In this document: positions 10,360-23,511 of the stretch, piece after piece | Layout of the letters: each line of letters begins with the position of its first letter | Position numbering within the stretch: the stretch's first letter is position 1 | Assembly (NCBI GenBank): GCA_014871385.1 | Contig: CM026421.1 | Location: 23,987,383-24,051,382 of the forward strand | Reading direction: 5' to 3' | Length of the DNA: 64,000 nucleotides | Source: Ceratodon purpureus | Lineage: Eukaryota; Streptophyta; Bryopsida; Pseudoditrichales; Ditrichaceae | Translations under genes and position numbers: made by a program | Notes under the pieces: model-generated | Database searches by the model: none | Seen by the model: only the letters and a program-made list of their open reading frames with translations | What the model was told of the DNA's origin: nothing

Positions 10360-13300
10360 ATGGCCAATTTAGGGAGACCACCGTGCACGGACGAAGAGCG
10401 AATAGCTAATCGGGACGCAAAGCTCCTTAGGCGGGAAAGAGAGTGGGCGGAGACAAACAATTTAGGTCTCGTGCGCTGCAAATGTAACATTTGTGTGGCT
10501 TCGCCGGCGTCCAAGCGATCTCCTGCAATGTGTGTGAAACATCTCCATGACTTCGGTCGTCACCCTTACTTCAGGGGACGTACGCAGGTACAGTAGAAAC
10601 TGCTTTTTCTTTTGATTATTGTAAAAAATATGAGAACGTTCATCAAATTCATAACGCCCACACCGAAAATTAAAACAGCATGCCCCGCTTATGTGACTGT
10701 ACTCCATTTTTGTGATGTCACATTGATCAATTGCAACTGCTCTGCACTAGCTTAAAGTGGTAATATATGGTAGACAATGCATAATTCCCAAGTACCGTCG
10801 ACTAATATACATTCGGTTTCTAATGTGCAGGGAATACCATCGGACGATTCCGATGACGAATGGGACTTACACATCCGGGACGAGTACGGTAGAACCGGTA
10901 GAGCAAGGCTATTACGGGAGGCATCGGCTGTTACAGACGCCAATCTGGACATGAACGGACTTGTACACCACGCCTTCAACAGGTACGAGGAGGTTACACG
11001 GATCGCAGAAGAGCAAGAAGGACCTCTTGATAACGCGGCACACACGGAGGGTGCACCGCCAACTGCGGGATTGAACGAGGATGCAGTCATGGAGAACGAG
11101 GAACCAGTAGCCCCAGTACAGAATGCGGATGCGGATGCGGTTCATCAAATACTAGAGGAGAGCTCTCATACGCTACTGTACGCAGGGTCTCGCATGAGCA
11201 GCCTCGGCTCTACGATGATTCTGCTGCAAGCTTGTCGAACACACAAGTGCACCAGTGTCTTCATCACAGAGTTGTTTACCTTGCTCAAGAACGCTATTCT
11301 TCCGGAGATTAACACTCTCCCACCTAGCGAATATGCGGCCACTAAACTCTTACGCAATCTTGGACTTCAACATCAGGACATACATGTTTGTCCGAACAAT
11401 TGCATGCTTTTCCGCGGGGACGACGAACAGAGAGATACGTGTAGCAAGCCGGGATGCAGGGCTCCAAGATACAAGCGGGTGGGAAATTCGAAAGTCCCTT
11501 GCAAAGTTCTGCGATATTTTCCTACAATTCCGCATCTACAGCGGATATATAGCACCCCGAAGCTTGCTCAGTTGCAGACATGGCATGCCTTGAACCGAAG
11601 CCAAGACGGAAAGATGAGACACGCAGCCGATTCTCCACAGTGGGCATTCATAGACAGGTTAGACGAGACATTCTCATCTGAGGACCGCAACATCAGGCTG
11701 GGCCTAGCAACTGACGGCCTGAATCCGTTCAGCGTCAAGAGGTCAACATGGTCGACATGGCCTGTTGTCCTCATAAACTACAATGTCCCTCCTTGGTTGA
11801 GTACCAAGAAAGGATTCCTCATCCTCAGCATGATCATACCCGGTCCTCACTCCGTCACAGGTTCCTGTTTCGACATATTCCTTGAGCCCTTGCTGGACGA
11901 GCTCTTAGCTTTGTGGCAGCCATGCGGTGTCCCTACAGTGGATGCCTCTCGTTACCAAGAGCAGGAGTCGTTCAATTTACGGGCCGTGCTAATGTGGTCG
12001 CTCCATGACTTCCCCGCCTACGGCGTGGTGTCAGGGTGCGTAACAAAAGGTTACGTTGGATGTCCCTGCTGCGGGGAGAACACAGTCTCCCGGCGATCTA
12101 TTGCCCTTCGAAAAAATATTTACTCGTGCTTCCAATACCGGAAGTGGTTGTCCAGCAACCATCCCCTTCGAAGAGACACTGCGAACTTTGGTGGATTTGA
12201 AGAACATTCTCCTGCACCAAGTCGACCCACTGGGGCGAGCACTATCCGTCATGGTCGGATTCGGGAGACCTTCTTGTACAATGGAGGCACGCCGAAAACC
12301 TCCGACCCTGCAAGAAAGTACGGGGTCAACCGGGTCTCAATACTGTACCGTCTTCCCTATTGGAAGGTAACATCTGAAACGTAATCCCTTGCTCATACGT
12401 TGGTTACTCTGAAACGAGGTGTATGTGCTCAATGTTTTGACAGCCTACACGTAGCTCCAGTTTCCAAGCAGGCACTAACTCCTCGCACATGATATTGACG
12501 TTAATGCAGGACCTACCTATCCGTCACCTCGTGGACGTGATGCACACCGAGCGTAACATTTCAGCAAACATCGTGAAGCACATCTTTGGTGACAACGATT
12601 CGGAAGAGGTGAGGAAGGACATGGAGCAAGCAGGAGTCATGCAAAACCTTTGGCTACAACCCCGACCTAACTCGGACTCATACATACAGCCACGGGCTCC
12701 GTATGTTTTTACCAACTCCGAACGGAGATCCTTCCTTCGAGTGGTTGCAACGACTGCAACTCCAACCGGTTTCTCATCATCACTACAAAAGCACGCCGGT
12801 AAAGATCGCTTAGACGGTCTTAAATCCCACGACCATCACGTCCTCCTGCAGCAGGTGATGCCTGCTGCGATACGTGGTAGTCTTCAACCGGGGCCGCGAA
12901 ACGCAGTGATCAGAATGGGAATCGTGTTCCAGCGCATATGTTCCAAGGTAGTTGACCCTCTCGAGATTCCAGAGCTTATGGATTTTACAGCAGAGACCCT
13001 ATGCCTTTTTGAACAGCATTTTCCGCCCAGTTTCTTTGATATCATGACGCACCTCACAGTGCATCTGGTTGAAGAATTAAAGCAATGTGGACCCGTACAT
13101 ACTCGTTGGTGTTATCCTGTGGAACGTTTTATGGGAGTTCTAGCTGGCTACGTCAGAAACATGGCCCGACCCGAAGCGAGCATGGCCTCAGGATATAGGG
13201 ACGATGAGGCTCTTTCCTTTGTTACTGAGTACTTTGCAGATTTTCCTCATAGTCGTCGGAGGATTTGGGATTCAGAGGAAGAGTTGCGTGACTCTGGCGA

Positions 13301-14385
13301 GCTAGTGATGGGAAAATTCAAGACAATCACTCTTTCCGAAGATGATATCCATGACATCCACGAGTATGTAATCACTCACTCGGAATACACCGCCGAATTG
13401 CTAGAGTAAGTTCCCAAGTCACTTGTTTGCATCTCAGTACCTAAGAAGCCTGCTGTTTTGACATCATGCGTATCCCAAGTCCACCCTAAACGACATTAAC
13501 TAATGCGCAAAGTGAACCTGCAGGGAGTACCTAACTCTAAAAGAAGCCCGGGACTCTCACCGTCAGGCTTACAGATCTGAGCACCAACGACGAAATCCGG
13601 GACGCCCGGTACGTTACCCAGAACAGTTGTCCCAGATGGTTCCATTCGCAGAATGGCTGCGACTGCACGTGCAGCAGCTGCGAGCAGCAGAATTTCCGCT
13701 CGACGAAAAGTTAATGCAGTTGTCGACCACCCCTACCGGAGTAGTGGAGTCATATGCCTACATGTGGGCATATGGTGCACTATTTCGATGCGTCGAAGAT
13801 GAATCAGAGAGAGCCTACACTACTTACGACTCAGGTATTTGCACATCGGTCAGTGAAAGGGCAATGGATAGCATTGAGGTAGGGGTCCTCAAGGGCATTT
13901 TCCGAGTGTCATTCTCAGGTTGGAACATCGTGGTTATGAAAGTGGAATGGGTCAGTCAAGATGCTTTGAGGAAGGATAGAATGGGATTTTGGACGTGTAA
14001 GCTGGACGTTCGAGGAGGAAGAAGGAGCATGAATCCGTTCATATTACCAATTAATGCTGAGCAGATTTTCTTCATGGAAGACGTATTAAATTCGCAATGG
14101 AAGATTGTATTAAGGCACGAACCGAGGGCCCGACGTATAGTCGGTAACTCTGTTTCAGCATTCGGGCTTGTTCCAAGCGATAGCGACTTTGAGAATATGG
14201 CTGGCGCAAGTGCAGAGGACTGCAATGTAACAGGTACTTAGGATCAGGGAGAGCAACCGAGACAAGTGCCAATCGCTCGGGTGCAAGAGTTGGATGCTCA
14301 CTTGACGCGGGAAGAAGCCGACTCGCATTATGATGACAACGAATACGAAGACGACAATGACCGGGATCTCATAATTGGAATGTGA
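10360..14385 (+). CDS. TNP2 transposase of CACTA element 1, with in-frame TAG
   Basis: Four exons with GT-AG junctions and consistent phase: 10360-10587, 10831-12366, 12510-13405 and 13524-14238, giving 1125 aa. Exon 1 holds a C-x-C-x2-C...KHL-x2-FGRHP motif shared with the element 2 transposase. Exon 2 is the Transposase_21 (tnp2) core: ATDGLNPF near residue 371, HDFPAYG near 468, then CPCC. Exon 3 has DVMHTERN and a DUF4218-like region (RWCYPVERF near 781). Exon 4 has a DUF4216-like region (MWAYGALF near 968). TNP2 cuts the ends of CACTA elements. A TAG at 14239-14241 ends the frame, but the same frame stays open for 47 more acidic residues to TGA at 14383-14385, like the acidic tail of the element 2 protein, so the TAG is probably a nonsense mutation. 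Loss of the tail alone might be tolerated. Confidence 0.93.
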
Positions 14386-15212
14386 TGCATGTAGGTCAGC
14401 GAGTCATTCCTGAATATGTTACGTCTTAGCCTAGCTTTGGGACAGTGCAAATAGATTTGTCGTATGAAGCTCCGACGAGATTAATTAGATCAGTTTTACA
14501 ACTGAACGTTAGCTCGGCGAAGAACACTCCATGCGGTATATTGTATTTTGGGAGCCATGAGATAGCCCTACAATTAAGTATGGATTCTCATTCATGATAC
14601 ACCCACGTCATTGAGATTTGCAATGGAGTTTTCCGAGATGAGTCACTTCTGATCTACACTGAAGGAATGAATGATCCATTACCGACATCCAACAACTCAA
14701 ATTCATCGATACGAGTACAGTCATTCCGACGTCACGAATTACTAGACTCAATCCGAAGCGGTTTCTACAGTGAAATGTGATTTTCCACTAACAGGTTGGC
14801 AAAATGATGTTTAGGCAACGAACAGAGACCCTCTGTTGCTCCGTTCCTGTTAGCGATTCTACTCTATCCGCATGTACAAGTGCCCTGTCCAGGTGTCAAA
14901 AACTTCGCGGAAAAAGACTAACCCGGGCAGCGTGAAAAGTTGCCATCGATGTCGAAATACTGGAGACCCTTTCATATCGGGTCCCACCCGGCACTACCAA
15001 CCCTGCGCGCCACGTAGTCTACAGTCGAACAGAATGCTATATGGGATTTCATTGGCCGGTTCACGTGATTGGCTGCTGGCCCGATGCTGGACGACGTACA
15101 CAGCTCCCACCGTCGCAGAGCTCACGTCGCCCCAGACATGGTGTCCTCCAGACATCATGATTCGACAGAAACGTAAACACAAAGCCGTGTTGTACATGCA
15201 CACATGTGATAT
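14386..15212. other. Putative right subterminal region of element 1
   Basis: Non-coding DNA downstream of TNP2. From about 14870 the sequence becomes GC-rich with CCCGG/GGGTCCC-type words resembling the left subterminal region, then changes abruptly to AT-rich DNA near 15213. No reverse-complement TIR was found. Confidence 0.45.
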
Positions 15213-16012
15213 TTAATTAGAAAATAAAAAACTCTGTACAATTTTGAAACATCTTCTCCATCTATTGTAGTGGTGGAAGACTTGAAGATGAGGGCCAGGC
15301 AAAAGATACGGTACTTGGGAAGACAATAAGTTTGTGCACAACATTTGGCAATCAGAAGCCCAAGGGTTCAGCCGTATCTTCTTTTTGCATTGCTTGCATG
15401 TGAAATCACTCATCTCAATGTGTACTACAGTCATGTACAGGAAGTCTTCACACCCGAGTGACAAATTCTAGGGGAATAACACTTTTTCATTATTTGAAGT
15501 TCATTTTGTTGTGTGGTTAGAAATTACTAATGGTTGTAATGTTGTCACAGAAATTCCGGATTCTAAATTTGGCATATGTAATTCAATAGATAGGAACCAT
15601 GTAAATAAACCTATAAAGATGGATAATTGACCTAATTTATGAAATAATAATTCACTCACAGTGTGTCATATTAAGTTGTCAAAGAAATGATTAAAATGGT
15701 TGTACCTTATTTAGCTTTACAAATGTATTAGTATGTATGAAAAATAATTATTTTCGTAACAGTAGAACTTGTTTTATTTTGCAATCCAATGGGTTTGACA
15801 TTAAATTTTATGTGTAGTTGCAAGAATAGAAAACATTGTAATGTTGTTCAAGGTTATGAAGTCTTTCTGTAAACAAATGTAGAGTCAGGCACAAAATGCT
15901 TACAAATTTTGTCATGGTGAAGTCCATGCACTTTTGCAATTGCCGTATTTTCAATACAAGGAAACGTGAGGTTAAGAAATTCCCTACTTCATCTAATATT
16001 TAGGGAGGGTCA
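15213..16012. other. AT-rich intergenic sequence
   Basis: AT-rich DNA with no gene recognised. Two short frames on minus near 15213-15464 have no recognisable content. Confidence 0.4.
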
Positions 16013-16154
16013 CACTAGTGGAAAAGGTGTACGAGTACACCAAAGGAGAACACCAAAGAGTGTCCAATTGCACCAAATTTTTTCAAATTTTTGGTGTAAT
16101 TGGACACTCCTTGGTGCTCTCCTTTGGTGTACTCGTACACCTTTTCCACTAGTG
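16013..16154. mobile_element. CACTA-type MITE (142-bp near-perfect hairpin)
   Basis: The sequence starts cactagtggaaaaggtgtac and ends in the exact reverse complement. The inverted arms run almost to the centre (about 65 bp per arm, with scattered mismatches), so the whole element can fold back on itself. The termini share cactagtggaaa with the left end of CACTA element 1, suggesting mobilisation by that family. Flanking trinucleotides are TCA (left) and TTA (right), which is not a perfect duplication. It has no coding capacity. It lies in AT-rich intergenic DNA about 1.8 kb beyond the ATE1 stop codon. Confidence 0.9.
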
Positions 16155-17919
16155 TTAAATTAACATGCCAACATGGAACACTAATCACATTAATAAGAAT
16201 TGCACTCCTAACCTTTACATGGCCCAAAAACGTCATCTAGAACTTTGGACACCGCACAAAAACAGATACCACATTATACATACGAAAAGATTAAGGTAAA
16301 GGTGGATATTCCCATGAGGGTTCTAATTCCGTGGCCAATCAGTGCACCAATATCTAAGCAGACAGCACCTAACTACCACACTCAGCACATTGTATAACAA
16401 CCTATCATGTTCTCCATGCAAGAATCTTTGTATTGCATATACCTACTCACGGAAATAGTGGTCTACAATGTTGCACTTCAAATATTCATGAAAATTTGAT
16501 AAATTTCAAAAAAAATATTAAAAAATCAGATTTGTGAATTTCGACCTAACTTCTATTTGTATAAATTTTATCCCCATAGTTTTCTCAATCCCAAATATGC
16601 TGAATGGCTTAAACTGATGGGAATACCCATCTCTACCTTAGTTCAAGTTACCAACATGCACCACCAATCTCCCTCACCATCCGCCACTACACATTTGTCT
16701 AAACACCATATTTCTCTAGAACTTTTGCGTCTTTTGTGGATAATGTGTACAAATACACTTTAAGCATGTTTTATTTCATGCACTATAATCCTCATAAGCT
16801 CACATTCATGTTAAAATACACTCTTCTGGCATTCCAACACAATTTGAAATACCAAAACCCATTCATTTTTTAAGGAAATTCTTGCATTCCAAAATTGGTC
16901 AAATCTTTCACTGCACCAGCATCTGACCGGAATTGTAAGCTTTCTGTACCTGACTGTACAAATGGCTGCATCTGTCCTTCCAGATACAAGCAGAACTACT
17001 TGTTCCTTGCTATTGACTCAACTCCAACCCACATCGTTGTCAATCACATTCAAGGTACTGAGAAGAGGGTCCCAAATGTAAAATGGACCGTACCAAACAG
17101 TAGATCACATTCTTAATGTCAGACTTTACCAAAAAAAGGGCACAGCCTTTCTGAAAACTGTAAACATGAACAGGTGAAAAGAACACCAATCGGTCGTCTA
17201 ACGAGGAATTTAGAAGCAAAATCGTTGGAGGATGGTACACTTGGGTATAAATTGTCAGAAGCGCTGCTCTCGCTTCTGTTCAGTAACCTGTTAGTCCGAA
17301 TTTACGGTAGGCAGAAAAAGAATGCTTTCCAGATCAAATTATTGAGTTCTGAGATGTACACCTGGACCAACGTAAGGCTGGAATCGCTCAGTAAATGTGT
17401 TATATGATTTGGGATTTTGGTAGCGGCTAAACAGTTGGTCGACTTTTATAGTACCAAAGTATTAGTAACTGCTTGCCACTTCTTACATCTCATGAAGTTA
17501 CAGAGTCTCTTTTCCTGAAAGAATAAAAAGAGAGGAAATGTGGAGTTAGCACGGACAGCTTAGAAAACTATCAGACATCATCATATCCACAATCCATAGA
17601 CTAGCAGAGCCTTCACAAGAGGTTGAGACAGTGTCCTTTCTCAGAAGTGCTACCTGTCATGGAATGGGATAGGTAGCCCTCATCTATCGCCGTGCTCAGC
17701 TCAAAACCGCAAAATCCAAACGATAAAGACACAATCAAAGCATTTGAACATGTGATCAAGGGAAATGAAAGACTAACAGCTCAGCAAACAAAGCAAGAGA
17801 ATAAATGCGTCAATATCTGACAAAACCCCCACACCGATGTGATCACCTACATGGATCCAGTTTGAGTCGATAAGTCCAGTATGACAGATAGTTGCGGTTC
17901 CCCGGCGATATAATGCTTG
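16155..17919. other. Intergenic region downstream of ATE1
   Basis: AT-rich, non-coding. A 73-codon frame at 16895-17116 shows no recognisable domain. The part adjoining 17919 should hold the ATE1 3' UTR (that gene reads leftward). Confidence 0.4.
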
Positions 17920-20900
17920 TCAAATTGTTGAGACAAAAACCATGCGAGATGCTAGATCTGGACCTACACCCTCCACGTACAAGGTGAGCTCCTTGGTCAA
18001 TATTTCCATGTCTGCGGCTGGTATCTCAATCAACTCCTTCAAGCGCTGCCAATTCCAACAAAAATCTTCAGTTCTTGAAACTTGTTGGTCCAATAGTACC
18101 ATAAATAAGTTCCAGTAATCAAGCATGATCGTCCTCCAGCATTATCAATAGCATAAAAAATCACCGCATCTGGTCTGAACTGCAATAAATAAATCTCAAC
18201 AATACATCCATCAACCATAACGAAGTATTGAAGAAACTACAGTAATAATTGCAACTATTTGGCGTGTTAATACCTCAAATGTAAGGCACTTCTTGTCCAA
18301 CAGCAAAACCACTTGTTCTATACTCACGGAATGGCTCTTATCCTTTTCCAAAGTCTCGTCCCCTTCAACTGAATCAGGAACAGGCAGATCATTCTCAATT
18401 TTTGAGAGTTCTCCATCTAGAGTCAAGCACTCAAGATCATCTTTTGATTCGTCACTTTTCATTTCCACGTCATCCTCAGATGATTTCTCCATATTCTCTA
18501 TATCTCCATATTTCTCAGCAGAGTTCTCCGTAGATGGGACAGTTTGCAAAGGAAAATGGGAAAGACACGTGTATTTAGCAGAGACAAGATCTGGCAATGC
18601 TTTTTCATAAGGCACCCATCTGTAAATATAATCACAGAACATCAAACTTGATAAGACAAGCGATCAATTATGAAAGGGCAATCGTTACGAGCCTCTACAA
18701 CTTTTAGTCTCTCAATCTACTCAAAAGAAGCATCGGGAATATCATGATATATGTAAGATACTTGAAAAGTCATCGTTATACAAAACATGCAGTTGAGACG
18801 ACTTACATGTACTTTGAGGGGCAGAGAAGCTCTGAAGGTGCATATGCAGCCTTATACCGCATCTTTGGACAAGTGTGAATGTAATTACCAAGATAGTAAT
18901 ATGACAGCGATGGGCGCACCTTGCTGATTCCCCGGACCCATTCAATCTCACGTAGAGCAGAATACTTGCCCAAAGATAAGAAGGCCAAATCAGGATCCCA
19001 GAAAAAATAATAACTTGAAAGGCAATGAGGTAATACGTCAAGGACTCCAACAGCCACTAGCTTCCCGTCTATGCGATACTGCTGGTGAAAAGTGCCAAAT
19101 CCACAGCTTGGAGTCAAGCCATCATTCCCAGGTGCTACATGAATCAGTGGCGAATCCACAAGAAACCTACGATAACTACTTTCTCCTAAGTCCTCGGGTT
19201 CGTCGTTGTGTACAGCCATCTGGTCCATTCCAGCAAGCAGTTTGGTAAATGGAACTCTCGAGCTTGTGACATACCAATCTAATGAAAATATAATACATCA
19301 AATACAGTACATGAGACTTCAGGACCACAATATTATACAAGGTAAGCCTACGTATGAAATGAGAACAGCTTGCATGCGATTTGACAGTGGTAAAAAATTC
19401 AGTAAAAAATGCAAGTAATCTTATTGAGCAAAGGCAGAGGTCTACAGGGAACCCAAACCTGATACTTTCTGTAAAGCGCAAACTCTTCGGGGTCAAATGC
19501 TGACCGCTTGATTTGTGTTGTCATATGCCGTGGTTTTAGAAGAGGTAGAGAAGGTGGAAGAGTTGGAGGACGAACGAGACCCGTTTCTTCTGATCCTTTC
19601 TCTCTTGGTGTACCTAGAAGACAGTAATATATTAAGGGCAACAAATTCGAAATTTAATCACGTAGCAAAGACATTAAAATCTTGATGAGAAGAAACAAAA
19701 AGGAACATCATCAGAGGTGAGCTGCAAAATAATACAACGAACACCATAGCATGGTAACTGAAGAAGGTAATGGTGTATCCACCTATCGAAAGGGCACAAG
19801 CTGCAAGCATCTGCAAATGATTGACATGACTCAAGTGCAAGTCTGATCGTGAAAAAGCTACAAATAATATATCCCGCACAGAGATCACCTGAACCTACCT
19901 TCTGTAATGGGTGACATGACAAAGCCACCATTTCCAGATGAAGGTGAGTTGCTCACAGCTCTACATCCAATTGTGAGAAAATTAAGATGGCCTTTGCAAG
20001 CTTGTAGAATATACCCACTAAGACCGTCAATTTCTCGCAGTTGAGAAACCAATATTTCAGCGACAAGAGATGAAGAAATTTCTTGTTTTGATGATAAGTG
20101 CTGCAATCTGTTCACATCACTTCCCGGCTCTTCTTCCGCTTCCGTGGTTGGTTTAATTGGTCTTCTTTTTATCGCTGCAGCAATAGCAAAAGCTATGCTA
20201 GAGGTATACTCAAATTGTCCTTCAATCGGTTTCAACTTGTCACGGATTTTCTGTGACATTTTTCGCACCGTTATTTGTGGAAGGGCCAAGCCTCGAGGGA
20301 AAGATCCAGTTTCAACACATTTAGTAATAGCATCCTTGATTGACGCAGTAAGTTGTACTTCTACTTCCGCTTCTGCTTCTGAAGTCTTTTTCTTCTTTGC
20401 AGTAGAGGGAGAGTCGAATTCAGGTGCATCGTGAGCAATGCCTTTCTTCCTTGTAAGTATTATCGCCTCTCCATCTAACTCCTTGTTATGAGTTTCTGTT
20501 GCATTGCTTGAACCAGCATGGCTGTTTTCATGAAGCCGGGATCCATGACAAGAACCCTCCAGGTACCTGTTCACAGAAAGCACCATGTTGATCGCATAGC
20601 GAGTGAGCATGTAGAATATATACTGGAGAAAGAATTAGAATATCTTAAAGGATGACAATATCCTTGGAAAGTAACAAAAATGTTCCAAGCTAGAATTTTA
20701 AATTTTACATTCAATACGTTAGTCCACAGATGGGTAAGGTTCTAATGAAGACACTAAAAGCAAGTATTTTGATTCTTGCCTCTGCATACGACGCATAACA
20801 CGAGCCTGATCCTTTGAAATGCGAAACGCATTAACATTAAGTCGGATGCTGAGCGGAGGACAGCACGATTGGTGCATGTTGTTCTTGTAAAGAACCATTC

Positions 20901-21673
20901 CCGATCGCCTCCATCCCCTATTCAGCAGTTCTGTCGTGCAAAATTTCAAGAGTGGTTGAATTCAATGACATATATATATATATATTGAACATACTATTGT
21001 CCAACAAAGATGTTGATTATGCACGATTATAGGGTGCATTAAGTTATAGAGGAAGAAAGCCAAAGATCACTGCTTCTCAACGCAAACAAATCTCAGTTAT
21101 TCATTTCATCTCTTAATCTGCATCATATGGTAAAACTTTTACTCTATTCGGACTCGATGCAATAAAAATCCGAGCTATACAAGTGAAGATGACAAATAGG
21201 CTGAGGTAAACCTTGGTAATCGTCCACAGTGAGTGTATGTGCCCACAGACCTGCAAAAAGTACGGAATGTCTATTATCGCCAAAAAGCTTCGTAAAACTT
21301 AACAGAAATGATGAGACCCACAAGGTGAGGCACAATTTCGAAGGAGTAAACTACTGTCAGTAGAAGCACTCAATCTCTTGTCATCTGAATGATCAAAACG
21401 GGGTAAGCAATTCAAGGGTTTATGGTTTAGGGTTGAAGGCCACATTCTAGAATTGACGCTTGTGCGCAAAAAAAACTTTAACCAGATATTCATGAACAGG
21501 TGCAATACCACAATCAGAATATTGCTAAGGAATTTACAGAAAACACGGGAAATAGAGCATCACGTACGTTGCGCAACACTGGTTGAGGATGGAGACTTGC
21601 AGTAGCCACACGGACTGCTGTGAACGCCTTGCTCCTCGACAATACTCATCACCCTCCTCCTCATCGTACTCAT
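17920..21673 (-). CDS. ATE1: Arginyl-tRNA--protein transferase (ATE1)
   Basis: Eight exons on minus: 21673-21568, 21250-21212, 20930-20780, 20566-19899, 19613-19459, 19219-18807, 18619-18274 and 18045-17920. Phases agree at every junction, giving 667 aa, about the length of other plant ATE proteins. The enzyme moves arginine from Arg-tRNA to N-terminal Asp/Glu (or oxidised Cys) of proteins, feeding the Arg/N-degron pathway. Visible signatures are the N-terminal C-x2-C (Cys22, Cys25) and Cys71-Cys72 pair, AHTLTVDDYQ, GWRRSG, then KRSAFDPEEFALYRKYQ, SSYRRFLVDSP, FHQQYRIDGKLVAVGVLDVLP, FWDPDLAFLSLGKYSALREI, MRYKAAYAPSELLCP, and a C-terminal VGPDLASRMVF. The middle (exon 4) and the Glu/Asp-rich exon 7 are poorly conserved linkers. 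Intron 3 uses a GC-AG donor (cagag|gcaag), the only choice that keeps the conserved MQRYLEG. The gene appears intact. Confidence 0.96.
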
Positions 21674-23511
21674 GGCTGCTTCAAATCCTTCTACGCCCTG
21701 GAGTGGCTCACGCTCCTTCTAGAACACAAGATCCGTTGCCTGCCCACATCATAAAAAAAAACCCATCAAATGACAACCGACACCCGACAGATGCATTGCA
21801 CGGTGCAAATGCTCACCCTTCTAAACTCTCACAAACGACCACCACAAGCTTGTCATCACTGACGATCCGCAGAATTACAATTCCGAACTCATCAAGACAT
21901 CTGTGCTGCATTCATACAACCCCCACTCTACCGACAGTTTCTCCACTTCTCGAGAACAGCAAGAGCTTCTTCACACATATCGATGACATCGGCAAGACTC
22001 AATTACCTGCTTCGACTACTCTATTGACCCAAATGACCCCAGAAGCAGGCTCTCCAACAATTTCCTTCCCGTAAACCATCGAAACTTGAACAAAAATTAG
22101 GGTTTGAAATGCAGATATCACAACACACGTAAATTCCAAACCAGTGTAACCCACCTGGCAATACAACAGTCTGATCCCCTTCCAACAATCAAACCCAAAG
22201 TGAGACCCAAATTTCAATGCCACAAGGACCCATCCAACCAAATCACTCCATGCCCTACTTGTCTCTGCACAAGCATGATACAACACGCAAGTGCACTGAT
22301 TTCATACATTGAAGAGTCACTGTTCCTTACCGACACTGTCAATCACCGAGCGCCGTGAAGATCAATTGCAATCTGAAGCTGACTCCTCCCTCTGGCAATC
22401 ATAAAATTGAGCGATGGGAGTAGAAATGTCTATCCGGACTCGACCTTATGGGTCCAAAACTTGAGCACACACTTGACAACAAAGTGCAAGCCAGATCACC
22501 ATATCTAAGTTTGTAGGACTCTGTACAGTGTGAAGGAAAATTGGCACCACTTTCCTGCTTTTCAAATTTGTGAGTGGGCAGCACAATCTCCAACAAACTA
22601 GGTACCGTGAAGTTAAGTAACAGTAAGTGTGCTGTTAACAATTGCTAACTTGCACTCTGATCGAATATGCTGTAAAGCGTAAACTTACACAGACTTGATA
22701 GTTCTGGAATTTGCAATGTCTGCAACATATGTGTAGGTTGGGACTGCAGTTTCCGACATGGAGGTAACCTACGTACTGTATGAAATCACCACATGGCACG
22801 AGCCAGTGACTTGCATTCACAGGTTACTGTGACAATACCCAAGTGCGTGTCTGTAAAAATACAAGGCTGTAAATGCAGTGTACTCAATTTATTTTTATCT
22901 GACAATACTGCGAGCTCTTCCACAACTGACAGTGGGCGGCACTAAGCTAAAGGGTGGAAGTAAATTACTACACGTCACTAATGGATAACATGTAAATTTT
23001 GGTTCATTCACGGTTCATCATTTAAGTGCACAATGGACAACCTTGCCCACGGAATATGACAAGCAACCAACATAGTCATGATATGCAGAGTGTTTTTGTG
23101 AAATGGAATACAGCTTCTGTACATTCGCATCATCACGATTCACCAAGTCCTCAATTTTCCGCAGATGTAAACCAATTATCAATGGATCAAGATTGCAAAT
23201 TTTCAAACACCAAATACCGATAGCCTTGTTTTTGAAAACCATAATTGCAACTTCATTTTCCGAAACGGTATTAAACATTTGATCATACCATCGTCAAATT
23301 ACTTTCATTTCGTATGTACAGAACTACTGCCAAGCCGGAGCTTCCTTGCTTCTATGTATACTGGAAAGCTCATGAGCAACCACCGGAGCCAAATCTCCAG
23401 GAATGATGTCTCTTGTTGGTAAACGATGTACCACCTAAACACTCAACTAAGACGATCGAATCATGTACAGCAGACTGCTAAAATTTGTCCAATTGTAGAC
23501 AATTGTCTTAC
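21674..23511. other. Intergenic region between ATE1 and ELIP
   Basis: It holds the ATE1 promoter side (near 21674) and the 3' flank of ELIP (near 23511). An open frame at 21583-22074 on plus overlaps ATE1 exon 1 antisense and has no recognisable content. No RNA or repeat was recognised. Confidence 0.45.

Larger units (their letters stand above)
1188..15212 (+). mobile_element. CACTA (En/Spm) transposon 1, right end unresolved
   Basis: The left terminus begins cactagtggaaa at 1188, preceded by CAA (a possible 3-bp target site). The interior encodes the two diagnostic CACTA proteins: a TNP1-like protein on minus (2105-5057) and a TNP2 transposase on plus (10360-14385), divergently arranged. 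Three further genes lie between them. GC-rich sequence with GGTACC-type words lies just inside the left end (1315-1560), and GC-rich sequence returns at 14860-15200 before an abrupt switch to AT-rich DNA near 15213; I therefore place the right limit there. No reverse-complement TIR and no matching CAA duplication were found at that point, so the right end may be degenerate, deleted or further out. The TNP2 frame has an early stop, which fits an older copy than element 2. Confidence 0.8.

Noticed and set aside
14780..14793. 'tttccacta' as a possible right TIR of element 1
   Set aside because: Matches only nine bases; the terminal GTG is missing and no CAA duplication follows.
21583..22074. 163-codon plus-strand frame
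   Set aside because: Antisense to ATE1 exon 1 and its 5' flank, Ser/Pro/Thr-rich without domains.
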